NCBI GenBank assembly: GCA_902543485.1
Contig: CACBYP010000004.1
Location: 12,501 to 76,500, forward strand
Length of the DNA: 64,000 bases
Source: an uncultured Pelagibacteraceae bacterium
GTDB taxonomy: Bacteria; Pseudomonadota; Alphaproteobacteria; Pelagibacterales; Pelagibacteraceae
Reading direction: 5' to 3'
Part shown: one piece after another, positions 18,988-27,410 of the stretch
Position numbering within the stretch: position 1 is the stretch's first letter
Layout of the letters: each line of letters starts with the position of its first letter
Translations under genes and position numbers: made by a program
Notes under the pieces: model-generated
Told to the model about the DNA's origin: nothing
The model's input: the letters and a program-made list of their open reading frames with translations, nothing else
The model's database searches: none

Positions 18988-19722
18988 TTATTTATTCAAT
19001 AATCTTAAATATTCTTTTAGATCCTTTTTAGTATCAATTCCAGAGGAAAAATAGTTTGCTAATATTACATAGATTTTCATATTATTATCGATTGCTCTTA
19101 GTTGTTCCAGTCTTTCTTTGATTTCATTTTTACTTTTTTTTAAATTAACAAACTTTTTTAAAGCTGAATACTTATATAGGTATATCCCAAAATGATGGTA
19201 TATATTATCATGGCTATCTTCTCTAATTACTCGATGAAAATTCAAAGCTTCTGATATTGAGCTATCGGATAACTTGTTTTTTGTAGTAACTTTTACAACA
19301 TTTTCATTATTATAGTCTTTATTTTTCTCAATATTGTATCCTAATGTTGAAATATTTAAGTTTTTTTCCTTTGATAAATTATCTAAATTTTTAATGTCTA
19401 AAGGATTAATCATTGGTTCATCACCTTGTACATTTATAATGAAATCTTCATCATCTAAGTTTAATTTTTGGGTAGCCTCATATACTCTGTCTGTTCCGGT
19501 TGTATGTTTTGTATCTGTAATTATAAATTTACCTTTATTTTTTTTTACCTCTAAGGCAATTTCTTCATCACAGGTTGCAACATAAACTTCTCCAATTTGA
19601 CTTTTAATCGCTTTTTCATACACATGCATAATTAGTGTTTTGTTATTAATTTTTATTAATGGCTTATTTGGTAATCTTGTGGATGCTAGCCTAGACGGAA
19701 TAATTATAACAGATTTACTCAT
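18988..19722 (-). CDS. kdsB: 3-deoxy-manno-octulosonate cytidylyltransferase
   Basis: KdsB activates Kdo as CMP-Kdo for lipopolysaccharide. The 244-residue protein has the nucleotide-binding start IIPSRLASTRLPNKPL, the VATCDEEI segment and VQGDEPMI, all characteristic. Kdo supply is matched by kdsD (24961) and the Lpt genes in the same window. It is first of the kdsB-pheA pair, with an unusual hairpin just before the start codon. Confidence 0.95.
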   Translation of the reverse strand: MSKSVIIIPSRLASTRLPNKPLIKINNKTLIMHVYEKAIKSQIGEVYVATCDEEIALEVKKNKGKFIITDTKHTTGTDRVYEATQKLNLDDEDFIINVQGDEPMINPLDIKNLDNLSKEKNLNISTLGYNIEKNKDYNNENVVKVTTKNKLSDSSISEALNFHRVIREDSHDNIYHHFGIYLYKYSALKKFVNLKKSKNEIKERLEQLRAIDNNMKIYVILANYFSSGIDTKKDLKEYLRLLNK

Positions 19723-19736
19723 ATATTCATATTTTA

Positions 19737-19753
19737 TGCGTCTTTGAGACGCA
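19737..19753. repeat. perfect 7-bp hairpin upstream of kdsB
   Basis: TGCGTCT-TTG-AGACGCA is a perfect inverted repeat with a 3-base loop, G+C-rich against its surroundings, 15 bases upstream of the kdsB start and 67 before the opposite cytochrome gene. It could be an operator or an mRNA 5' hairpin. It lacks a T-run, so a terminator is unlikely. Confidence 0.5.
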
Positions 19754-19819
19754 AATTAATAAATTAAATTTCGTTTTAATTTTGTTTAACATGTTATACG
19801 ACCATATTAATTAAAAATC

Positions 19820-20359
19820 ATGGACTCATTTGAAATAAACAAAATTATAGCCGCTGTTCTTCTCATTGCTCTTATTGTAATTGGAATTGGAAAGATTTCT
19901 GATATGGCTTTTCACGTAGATAAGCTAGAGAAATCAGCTTATCAAGTTGAAGTCCAAGAAGATTCCCAGGCCACAAAATTGACATTAGAAAAAATTGAGG
20001 AAAAAGTTGATATTACTGCATTACTCGCATTAGGTGATGTTTCACATGGAGAAAAAGTGTTTAAAAAATGTGCTGCCTGTCATTTAATAAATAAAGGTGG
20101 AGATAACAAAATAGGTCCTGCTCTTTACGGAATTATTGGAAGAAAAGTTGCATCAAAACAAGATTATAAATATTCAAAAGCAATGGCGGCTTATGATAAA
20201 AATTGGACATTTGAAGAAATGAATGGATATCTTAAAAAACCACAAAGTTATATCAAAGGTACAAAAATGGCATTTGCAGGATTAAGAAAAGAGAAAGATA
20301 GGGCCTCAGTTATCTTATATCTTAATCAAAATTCAGATAGTCCATTGCCATTACCTTAA
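19820..20359 (+). CDS. membrane-anchored c-type cytochrome (CycM-like)
   Basis: A 179-residue class I cytochrome c with an N-terminal membrane anchor (about 9-25), a short linker and a heme domain. The heme site is CAACH at 84-88; a Met in GTKMAFAGL (about 150) is the likely sixth ligand. Such proteins carry electrons from the bc1 complex to cytochrome c oxidase on the periplasmic face in alphaproteobacteria. It is monocistronic and its end overlaps the end of argF by 9 bases on opposite strands. Confidence 0.92.
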   Translation: MDSFEINKIIAAVLLIALIVIGIGKISDMAFHVDKLEKSAYQVEVQEDSQATKLTLEKIEEKVDITALLALGDVSHGEKVFKKCAACHLINKGGDNKIGPALYGIIGRKVASKQDYKYSKAMAAYDKNWTFEEMNGYLKKPQSYIKGTKMAFAGLRKEKDRASVILYLNQNSDSPLPLP

Positions 20360-21280
20360 TTTTCCAAAGCAATATAATAATATACTTTTTTGTACATGAA
20401 CTCTATTTAGAGCTTGTTGCCAAACATGAGAATTATTTCCTAAAAAAACTTCATCTTCGACTTCGTTTCCTCTTGGTAAACAATGTAGAAAAATACAAGT
20501 ATTTTTCGCGCAACTCATTAATTTTTTATTTATTTTAAATCTTTTAAAATTTTTTATCTTTTTTTTTTTATCAACTTTGTCATTTAAAGAAATTACTTTG
20601 TCTGAAAAAATTACATCTGCTCCCTTAGCGGCTCTTTTTGGATCATTATATATATAGATTTTTTTATTATTATTTTTAACCCAATCTTTAACTTTTTTTT
20701 TTGGTTCAAATCTCTTAGGACAACCAATATTTAACTTAAACGAAAATTTTACAGAGGCTGCTATTAAACTATCTAAGACATTATTTGAATCTCCTATCCA
20801 ACAAATTTTAAGCTTTGAAATAGGTTTTTTTTTTATTTCTTCAACTGTAAAAACATCAGATAATACCTGCGTAGGGTGAGATGAGGGACTTAAACCATTG
20901 ATTAATGGAATAGTTAAATATTTTTTAAAATTTTCGACTTTTTTATCACTGTCAGTTCTTAACATGAAACCATCCCCATAGGTGGATAAAATTTTAGCTG
21001 TATCGGAAATGCTTTCGCCTCCTTGTCCCAAATGTAACTCATTGGATCTTAGCGTTAAAGTACCTCCACCAAGCTGTTTAATGGCTAGATAAAAACTGAT
21101 TCTGGTTCTAGAACTTGCTTTTTCAAACATTTGAACTAACATTTTACCTTTAAGAGGTGACCCTTTATCTATCTCCAGTGTGTTAAGATTTTTTCTTAAT
21201 TTTTTTCTTTTTTTTGCATCAATTAAGATTTTTCTTAGATCTTTGCTTGGTATATCTTTTAAATTAATAAAATGTTTCAT
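20351..21280 (-). CDS. argF: ornithine carbamoyltransferase
   Basis: ArgF makes citrulline from ornithine and carbamoyl phosphate. The 309-residue protein shows the carbamoyl phosphate site (FEKASSRTRISF, where most relatives have STRTR), HPTQVLSD and the HCLPRG ornithine-binding segment with the catalytic Cys. The last motif is shorter than the E. coli type. It follows argD after 1 base, the usual alphaproteobacterial argD-argF pair. Confidence 0.94.
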   Translation of the reverse strand: MKHFINLKDIPSKDLRKILIDAKKRKKLRKNLNTLEIDKGSPLKGKMLVQMFEKASSRTRISFYLAIKQLGGGTLTLRSNELHLGQGGESISDTAKILSTYGDGFMLRTDSDKKVENFKKYLTIPLINGLSPSSHPTQVLSDVFTVEEIKKKPISKLKICWIGDSNNVLDSLIAASVKFSFKLNIGCPKRFEPKKKVKDWVKNNNKKIYIYNDPKRAAKGADVIFSDKVISLNDKVDKKKKIKNFKRFKINKKLMSCAKNTCIFLHCLPRGNEVEDEVFLGNNSHVWQQALNRVHVQKSILLYCFGKLR

Positions 21281-21281
21281 T

Positions 21282-22445
21282 TTAATTTAATTCACTACAA
21301 ACTTTTTTAATAATTTTTAAAGCCAAATCAATTTCATTTTTTTTTACATTTAATGGTGGAAGTATTCTAATAACATTTTCGGCAGCTCTTATTGTAAGCA
21401 ATTTATTATTCATTAATTTTTTGATAAATTTTGTTTGATCATGATGTAATTGTATGCCAATTAATAAACCTATTCCTCTTACTTCTTTAATAATTCTTGG
21501 ATATTTTTTTTTTAAAATATTCAAATTATTTATAAAATATTTTGACATTTTATTTACATTATTAAGTAGTTTTTTGTTTATTTGATCTAAAACAGCATTT
21601 CCTACTGACATTGCTAATGGATTTCCTCCAAAAGTAGATCCATGAGATCCTGGTATCATTCCCTTTGCAACTTTTTTCGTCATTAAAACAGCGCCTATTG
21701 GAAATCCACCTCCAATCCCTTTTGCTATCGGAACAATATCAGGCTTTACACCTGCATATTCAAATGCAAAAAATTTTCCTGATCTTCCAATTCCACACTG
21801 AACTTCATCAAGAATTAAAAGTATTCCTTTTTTAACACAAAGTTCTTTGATGGCCTTTATACACCAGCTAGGTATTACTTTTATTCCACCTTCACCCATT
21901 ACAGTTTCAATCATTATAGCAGCTGTATTTTTATTTATTAGTTTTTTTAATTTTTTATGATTTCCAAATTCAAAATGTTTAAAACCTGGAACTTTAGGTC
22001 CAAAACCTTGAATCATTTTTTTTGATCCACTTGCATGTATTGCAGCAAGCGTTCTTCCATGAAATGAATTTTTTATACATACTATGTCTACTTTGTTCTC
22101 CTTACCGATTGAATAAAAATATCTTCTAGCAACTTTGATTGCTGCCTCAGTCGCTTCAGCACCACTATTTTGAAAAATTATTGCATCAGCAAAAGTTTTT
22201 TTAACTAATCTTTGTGCTAATTTTTCACCCTCTGGTATAATAAACGCATTAGACACATGCCAAAGTTTTTTGGATTGTTTATTTATTGCATTTATAAGTT
22301 TTTTGTTAGCATGCCCAAAGCTATTCACTGCAATTCCTTGAACAAAATCTAAATATTTTTTACCATTTTTAGCTAATAAAAAACTTCCTTTTCCTTTAAC
22401 AAATGATAAATTTTTTCTTTTGTAGTTAGGTGCTAATGCGCTCAT
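21282..22445 (-). CDS. argD: acetylornithine aminotransferase
   Basis: ArgD transaminates N-acetylglutamate semialdehyde; many members also act as the succinyl-DAP aminotransferase of lysine synthesis. The 387-residue class III aminotransferase has NSGAEATEAAIK, the SFHGRTLAAIHASG segment, LDEVQCGIGRSG and the PLP lysine in IAKGIGGGFPIGA. It starts the argD-argF unit and is divergent from gcrA. Confidence 0.95.
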   Translation of the reverse strand: MSALAPNYKRKNLSFVKGKGSFLLAKNGKKYLDFVQGIAVNSFGHANKKLINAINKQSKKLWHVSNAFIIPEGEKLAQRLVKKTFADAIIFQNSGAEATEAAIKVARRYFYSIGKENKVDIVCIKNSFHGRTLAAIHASGSKKMIQGFGPKVPGFKHFEFGNHKKLKKLINKNTAAIMIETVMGEGGIKVIPSWCIKAIKELCVKKGILLILDEVQCGIGRSGKFFAFEYAGVKPDIVPIAKGIGGGFPIGAVLMTKKVAKGMIPGSHGSTFGGNPLAMSVGNAVLDQINKKLLNNVNKMSKYFINNLNILKKKYPRIIKEVRGIGLLIGIQLHHDQTKFIKKLMNNKLLTIRAAENVIRILPPLNVKKNEIDLALKIIKKVCSELN

Positions 22446-22479
22446 TTTAATTTATAATTTTTTTTTTTACAGTTTAATT

Positions 22480-22565
22480 TGCAACCTCAAGTTATAAATT
22501 AAATTTTTTGTTGAAAAATAGGAAAAAACACTTGTTAAATGTTTTATTATGCAACATCATGTTGC
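22480..22565. promoter_or_regulatory. paired dyad sites in the argD-gcrA intergenic region
   Basis: GCAACATCATGTTGC (22551-22565) is a perfect 7-bp palindrome with one central base. A related sequence, TGCAACCTCAAGTT, lies at 22480-22493, exactly 70 bases before TGCAACATCATGTT; the two share TGCAAC-x-TCA-x-GTT. The first lies near the argD start and the second near gcrA. This looks like an operator pair for a dimeric regulator; which one is unknown. Confidence 0.4.
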
Positions 22566-22597
22566 TATAAAATAAATTTACACTAAATATAGTATTA

Positions 22598-23092
22598 ATG
22601 AGTTGGACTGAAGAAAAAGTTAACAAATTAAAAGAGCTTTGGGGCAAAGGAAGTACAGCTAGCCAAATAGCTGAAATTATTGGGGGTGTTTCAAGAAACG
22701 CTGTGATAGGTAAGGCACATCGTTTAAATCTATCATCTAAAATAAAAACTAGATCCTCGATACAGACTTCAAAAGTTCAAAACAAAAATGAAAATAATCA
22801 AATCAAACTAAAAGGTAAAAGAGGTAAACTAAAAACTTTACTACTAGATAGAAACTTTGAGCCTGCAAAAAATTTAACTCTAGAGGAGTTGTCTGAAGAT
22901 ACCTGCAAGTATATGGAAGCAAATCCCGATGAAAAAAATGCTAGTTTTTGTGGAAGAAAAACAGTTGAAAAATTTTCTTATTGCCCTTTGCATTTAATGA
23001 TTGTTTTCCAACCTAAAGGCAAAAAAGAAGATGTTGTAGATAAAGACGATGAGGTACCAAAATTTATAGAGAAAAAAATAAAGTCAGCTTAG
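22598..23092 (+). CDS. gcrA: GcrA cell cycle regulator
   Basis: GcrA is an alphaproteobacterial transcription factor that works with sigma-70 at promoters, often methylated by CcrM at GANTC. The 164-residue protein has the N-terminal DNA-binding helix region (MSWTEEKVNKLKELWGKGSTASQIAEIIGG, described by its start and key Trp/Leu positions) and ISRNAVIGKAHRL-type SRNAVIGKAHRLNL. The C-terminal Cys/His part (CKYMEANP and FCGRKTV...YCPLH) binds RNA polymerase. It is divergent from argD; its stop overlaps that of the opposite SHOCT gene by 4 bases. Confidence 0.94.
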   Translation: MSWTEEKVNKLKELWGKGSTASQIAEIIGGVSRNAVIGKAHRLNLSSKIKTRSSIQTSKVQNKNENNQIKLKGKRGKLKTLLLDRNFEPAKNLTLEELSEDTCKYMEANPDEKNASFCGRKTVEKFSYCPLHLMIVFQPKGKKEDVVDKDDEVPKFIEKKIKSA

Positions 23093-23370
23093 TCTAATAA
23101 CTTCTCTTTTGCTTTTTTATACTCTTCCTCCGTTAATACTCCCTTATTTTTTAAATCATTTAACTTCAGAATTTCATCTGCCATAGAACTTTTTGCTTGC
23201 GCGTCATCATTAAAATTATCGTTTATTCCATCATTACTTTCATCCATGCTTTTAACGCTCTCTTTTATATTTCTTCTAGCCTCAATACCCATACTTATTG
23301 GTTTTGCAGATATGTAAACTACTAGTAACAATAGAAATATACAAATACTTATAACTATATAGGTCATCAT
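23089..23370 (-). CDS. small membrane protein with SHOCT-like C terminus
   Basis: A 93-residue protein: an N-terminal membrane segment (about 3-24), a short polar linker and a C-terminal helical hairpin (EILKLNDLKNKGVLTEEEYKKAKEKLL) that is the SHOCT oligomerisation motif. The function is unknown. It overlaps the upstream epimerase gene by 4 bases and is probably co-translated with it. Confidence 0.75.
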   Translation of the reverse strand: MMTYIVISICIFLLLLVVYISAKPISMGIEARRNIKESVKSMDESNDGINDNFNDDAQAKSSMADEILKLNDLKNKGVLTEEEYKKAKEKLLD

Positions 23371-24332
23371 TTTATTTTATCTTCATTATTTTGATCTGCA
23401 AATTGTCCACCTGATCTCCAATTAAAACTATATTTGTTTATTTCGGAATCAAATTTTTTTCTCGGAATATATCCTAAATCATAATTATTTTTATAGTTAT
23501 CAGATTTAAAATTATCATATTTTAATAATCTCAATTGATCTTCTGTAAGTAAAGGATTTGGAAGCAGTTGTAGAAATTTTGCTGAAAGTTTTGCTAAAGG
23601 CAAAGGTAATGGTAATAAAATTCTTTTTTTATTTATTGAGCTAAGTATTTTTTCTATAATCTCTCTGAAGGTAATTACCTCAGGACCTATACATTCTAAA
23701 ACTAAGTTTTCTGTTTTATTTTCTATAATGTTAAAAATTATATCTACTAAATCTGTAACGTGGATCGGGCTAAATTTCGTCTTTCCATTATAATACAAAG
23801 GCATAAATGGCAGCGAGCTCAAAAGGGCCATAAATTTAGTGCTAAAATTATCATCAACAGAATATACTATAGATGGTTTAAGAATAATTGATTTATTGAA
23901 ATTTTCCCTAATTCTCTTTTCACCTTCAAGCTTGCTCGAAGCATAATTGCTATCTGTTGCTTTTTCTATTCCTAGGGCTGATAAATGAATAAATTTTTCT
24001 AATTTAAATTGGTTAGACTTTTTCGATAAAAAAGCTGGTAAATCAGAATGTATAAGTTTGAATTCATCTTTTCTTCTCTCATATAAAATTCCAATTAAAT
24101 TTATACAAATTGAACTTCTCTCAAACAATTCATCTATCTTATCATTTTTAAAGTTTTTTAATTCAACCAATTCTAAATATCCTGGGTTTGCTTGAGTTTT
24201 CAAAATATATCCTGCTCTATGTATATTTCTTGTAACTGCAGTAATTTTATAGTTATTTTTAGATAACTTTCTTATTAAATTTCTTCCTATTTGACCAGAA
24301 GCACCGAAAAGTAGAATTTCTTTTTGTTTCAT
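23367..24332 (-). CDS. NAD(P)-dependent epimerase/dehydratase-like protein, NDUFA9/complex I assembly type
   Basis: A protein of 321 residues from the ATG at 24332 (MKQKEILLFGASGQIGRNL). It has an N-terminal Rossmann GASGQIG motif (9-15) and the shape of atypical short-chain dehydrogenases related to mitochondrial NDUFA9. Alphaproteobacteria usually have one such gene; a role in complex I or quinone metabolism is inferred. An upstream in-frame ATG at 24410 was rejected because it lies inside the divergent rnd gene. The start is 16 bases from the rnd start. Confidence 0.85.
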   Translation of the reverse strand: MKQKEILLFGASGQIGRNLIRKLSKNNYKITAVTRNIHRAGYILKTQANPGYLELVELKNFKNDKIDELFERSSICINLIGILYERRKDEFKLIHSDLPAFLSKKSNQFKLEKFIHLSALGIEKATDSNYASSKLEGEKRIRENFNKSIILKPSIVYSVDDNFSTKFMALLSSLPFMPLYYNGKTKFSPIHVTDLVDIIFNIIENKTENLVLECIGPEVITFREIIEKILSSINKKRILLPLPLPLAKLSAKFLQLLPNPLLTEDQLRLLKYDNFKSDNYKNNYDLGYIPRKKFDSEINKYSFNWRSGGQFADQNNEDKIK

Positions 24333-24348
24333 ATATATATTCTTACAA

Positions 24349-24960
24349 ATGAATATAGATATTAAATTACACAAAGAGGATTTGCCAGAGCATTTAACAT
24401 TGGGTGACAATATTGCTGTAGATTGCGAATTTATGGGCTTAAATGTTGAGAGGGATACACTTTGTTTAGTCCAAATATCAACCGGTAAAAATGATGCTCA
24501 TATTATTAAACTAAACCGAGAAACATATGATGCTCCAAACTTAAAAAGAATATTAATTGATAAAAGTATCAATAAAATATTTCATTTTGCAAGAGCTGAT
24601 CTATTATTTATTAAAAAGTATCTAAAAATAAATGTTGAAAACATAAATTGTACAAAGTTAATGAGCAAACTTGCTAGAAGTTATAGTGATAAACATGGTT
24701 TAAAGGATCTTGTTAAGGAATTTACTGGAAAAGATATAAGTAAAAATCTTCAGTCATCCGATTTTGGAGGAGAATTATCCGAAAAACAATTACAATATTG
24801 TGCAAATGACGTACTTTATCTTCATAAAGTTTATCAGTCACTTAATAAAATATTAATTAGAGAAAAAAGAAATGAATTATATAATAATGCAATAAAGTTT
24901 ATTCATACAAGAGTAGATTTAGATTTAGCATCTTTTACATCTGATATTTGGTCACATTAA
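24349..24960 (+). CDS. rnd: ribonuclease D, short form
   Basis: A 203-residue DEDDy 3'-5' exoribonuclease acting in tRNA maturation. Acidic residues are visible: Asp25/Glu27 in DCEF, the Asp in HFARADLLF, and the Tyr/Asp of YCANDVLYL. It lacks the C-terminal HRDC domains of E. coli RNase D, as common in alphaproteobacteria. It directly abuts kdsD (0-base gap) and opens the long plus-strand run. Confidence 0.92.
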   Translation: MNIDIKLHKEDLPEHLTLGDNIAVDCEFMGLNVERDTLCLVQISTGKNDAHIIKLNRETYDAPNLKRILIDKSINKIFHFARADLLFIKKYLKINVENINCTKLMSKLARSYSDKHGLKDLVKEFTGKDISKNLQSSDFGGELSEKQLQYCANDVLYLHKVYQSLNKILIREKRNELYNNAIKFIHTRVDLDLASFTSDIWSH

Positions 24961-25941
24961 ATGAAAAGTAATAAAATTAACACAGTCGGCAAAGAAGTTA
25001 TTCAATTTGAAATAAATGCACTAAAAAATTTAAAAAAATATTTAAATAATGATTTTGTTAACATTATTAAAACTATTATCAGTTGTAAAAGTGGGAAAGT
25101 AATAGTGTCTGGTGTGGGCAAAAGTGGCATTATAGCTAGAAAGTGGGCAGCGACTTTTTCTTCGACAGGAACGCCATCATTTTATTTAGACCCATCAAAT
25201 GCAAGTCATGGTGATATGGGTCAGATATCTGCGAATGATGTAGTAGTATTAATTAGTAATAGCGGGCAAAGTGAGGAATTAAAAAATATTATTCAATATA
25301 CATCAAGAAACAAGAATATAAAACTAATCGGAATAACTTCAAAAAAAGAGTCGATATTATATCAAAATTCTAACATTTCATTTCTTATCCCAAATATTAA
25401 AGAGGCAGGTCCAGAGAATATTGTGCCTACTTCATCAACCACAACTCAATTGGCCTTAGGTGACGCAATAGCCATTGCCTGCATGACACAAAAAAAATTT
25501 ACAAAATTTGATTTTAAAAAGTTTCATCCGAGTGGATCATTATCTATTAAACTTAAGACAGTTGGGGATTTAATGCTAACAAGAAGAAAAATACCAATAG
25601 TAAATGAAAACATAAATATGAGAAAGGCCTTGAAAATTATTAATAGCAAAAATTTAGGAGTGCTTATTGTAAACGATAAGAATGGTAATACTTCAGGAAT
25701 AATAACTGATGGAGATGTAAAAAGAATAGCGCAGAAATATGATAAATTTGAAAATTTAGTAATTAAAAAAGTAATGAAAAAAAACCCTTTAAGTGTCGAA
25801 GAAAATACTCTTGCGGCTTCAGCTTTATCTATTATGAATACAAAAAAAATTACTACTTTGTGCGTACACAGAAAACGAAAAATAAAAAAGACTGTAGGAA
25901 TGCTACATATGCATGATATTTTGAAATCTAATATCACGTAA
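24961..25941 (+). CDS. kdsD: arabinose-5-phosphate isomerase
   Basis: KdsD converts ribulose 5-phosphate to arabinose 5-phosphate, the first step of Kdo synthesis. The 326-residue protein has an N-terminal SIS domain (GVGKSGIIARKWAATFSSTG; HGDMGQIS; ISNSGQSEE) and two C-terminal CBS domains (from about 205). It overlaps the next gene (lptC-like) by 1 base; Kdo and Lpt genes are grouped this way in alphaproteobacteria. Confidence 0.95.
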   Translation: MKSNKINTVGKEVIQFEINALKNLKKYLNNDFVNIIKTIISCKSGKVIVSGVGKSGIIARKWAATFSSTGTPSFYLDPSNASHGDMGQISANDVVVLISNSGQSEELKNIIQYTSRNKNIKLIGITSKKESILYQNSNISFLIPNIKEAGPENIVPTSSTTTQLALGDAIAIACMTQKKFTKFDFKKFHPSGSLSIKLKTVGDLMLTRRKIPIVNENINMRKALKIINSKNLGVLIVNDKNGNTSGIITDGDVKRIAQKYDKFENLVIKKVMKKNPLSVEENTLAASALSIMNTKKITTLCVHRKRKIKKTVGMLHMHDILKSNIT

Positions 25942-26627
25942 TGTCTATAAAATCTTTGTTGCAAATCATTCTATTTTTATTGATTATTCTAATAATAGGT
26001 GGATTGTATTTTACATACTTTTATACAAAACCATTAGACAAAGAATTAAAAAGTTTACTAAATGGTGAATTAGATAACAATATTTTAACTGAGGATATAA
26101 ATACAAATGATCAAGAAATATTAGAGGAAAACAATCTAACGCAAAAAAAAATTGAGCAAACAAGAAAGCAAAATGATGTAAATATGGTTTCATCAGAAAA
26201 ATTAAGTAATTTAACAAAGGAAATAGAATATGTTACGGAAGGTAAAAATGGAGATATATTTAAAATTTTAGCAAAATTTGGGAAAACTAATATTAAAGAC
26301 AGTAACATTTTAGATTTAGAAGATGTTAATGGGTCAATAGTATCGGATCAAAGACCTGAGATAGTAATAACTTCAGATTACGCAGAATATAATTATTCAA
26401 ATCAAAATTCAAAATTTTACAGTAATGTTAAAATAAACTATGATAATAAATTAATTACTTGTGATAACTTAAAGTTAGATATATCAGATAACTTAGCAAT
26501 TGCTTATGACAATGTTTTGATAATTGATGGAAACTCAAAAATTAAAGCAAATAATGTTACTATGAATATAATTACTAAAGACATAAGAATAAATTCAGAA
26601 AATAATATAACAATTTTGAAAAATTGA
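25941..26627 (+). CDS. lptC: LptC/LptA-like lipopolysaccharide export protein
   Basis: A 228-residue protein with one N-terminal membrane segment (about 5-27), a polar linker, and a beta-rich C-terminal domain (about 125-228) of repeating strand pattern as in OstA/LptC. It would sit in the inner membrane and pass lipopolysaccharide from LptBFG toward the outer membrane. It lies between kdsD and lptB, where many relatives carry both lptC and a separate lptA. No separate lptA is here. Sequence conservation is weak, so the call rests on topology and place. Confidence 0.75.
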   Translation: MSIKSLLQIILFLLIILIIGGLYFTYFYTKPLDKELKSLLNGELDNNILTEDINTNDQEILEENNLTQKKIEQTRKQNDVNMVSSEKLSNLTKEIEYVTEGKNGDIFKILAKFGKTNIKDSNILDLEDVNGSIVSDQRPEIVITSDYAEYNYSNQNSKFYSNVKINYDNKLITCDNLKLDISDNLAIAYDNVLIIDGNSKIKANNVTMNIITKDIRINSENNITILKN

Positions 26628-27403
26628 TGGCACTGATAAAGAAATTTAGAATAAAAAATTATAAAGTTGATGAACCAATTGTTGAACTTAAAAATATTTC
26701 CGTATTTTTCAATAAAAGACAAATATTAGATAACCTTAATTTAAAAATTAACAAACAAGAAATACTTGGGATGTTAGGCCCTAATGGCGTAGGCAAGTCT
26801 ACAATTTTTAATTTAATAACAGGGCTTAAGTCACCAAATCATGGTCAGATCAAAATAAATGGGATTGACTGTTTAGATTTACCAATAAATGAGAGATTTA
26901 CAAAATTTAAATTAGGCTTAGTTCCTCAATATGGTGGTTTAATATATGATCTATCTTTAGCAGATAATTTGAAGTTAGTTTCGGAGATTCATATTAAAGA
27001 AAAAGAGCTTAGAAATCAGAAAATAAATAAATTAGTTTCTCAATTTGAGTTTGAGGCCTTATTAAACATCAAAGCAAAACATCTATCTGGTGGTCAAAAG
27101 AAAAAATTAGTTATTGCAATGGCTTTGGTAAATGATCCAAAAATATTATTACTTGATGAACCATTTGCTGCATTAGATATTTTAACAATCAAAATGTTGC
27201 AAGAAATAATACTCAATTTGCAATCTACTGAAGATATATCTGTAGTTATATGCGATCACCAAGCACGAGACCTTTTAAGTTGTGTGGATCGAGCTATTGT
27301 TTTATCTAATGGAAATATTATTGCATCTGGCAGTCCAAATGAAGTCATAAGTGATAAAGATGCAAAAACACAATACTTTGGTGATGAATTTAACATAAAT
27401 TAA
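26627..27403 (+). CDS. lptB: LPS export ABC transporter ATPase
   Basis: LptB powers lipopolysaccharide extraction from the inner membrane with LptFG. From the ATG at 26627 there are 258 residues: Walker A GPNGVGKST, Q-loop near VPQYGG, ABC signature LSGGQKKK, Walker B ILLLDEPFAALD and the switch His (CDH). A TTG codon 3 bases upstream could also serve. TGATG couples it to the stop of lptC. Confidence 0.93.
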   Translation: MALIKKFRIKNYKVDEPIVELKNISVFFNKRQILDNLNLKINKQEILGMLGPNGVGKSTIFNLITGLKSPNHGQIKINGIDCLDLPINERFTKFKLGLVPQYGGLIYDLSLADNLKLVSEIHIKEKELRNQKINKLVSQFEFEALLNIKAKHLSGGQKKKLVIAMALVNDPKILLLDEPFAALDILTIKMLQEIILNLQSTEDISVVICDHQARDLLSCVDRAIVLSNGNIIASGSPNEVISDKDAKTQYFGDEFNIN

Positions 27404-27410
27404 TTCATCA

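Noticed and set aside
24333..24410. A 26-residue longer N terminus for the epimerase-like gene
   Set aside because: It would run into the divergent rnd coding region; the Rossmann motif sits properly after the Met at 24332.
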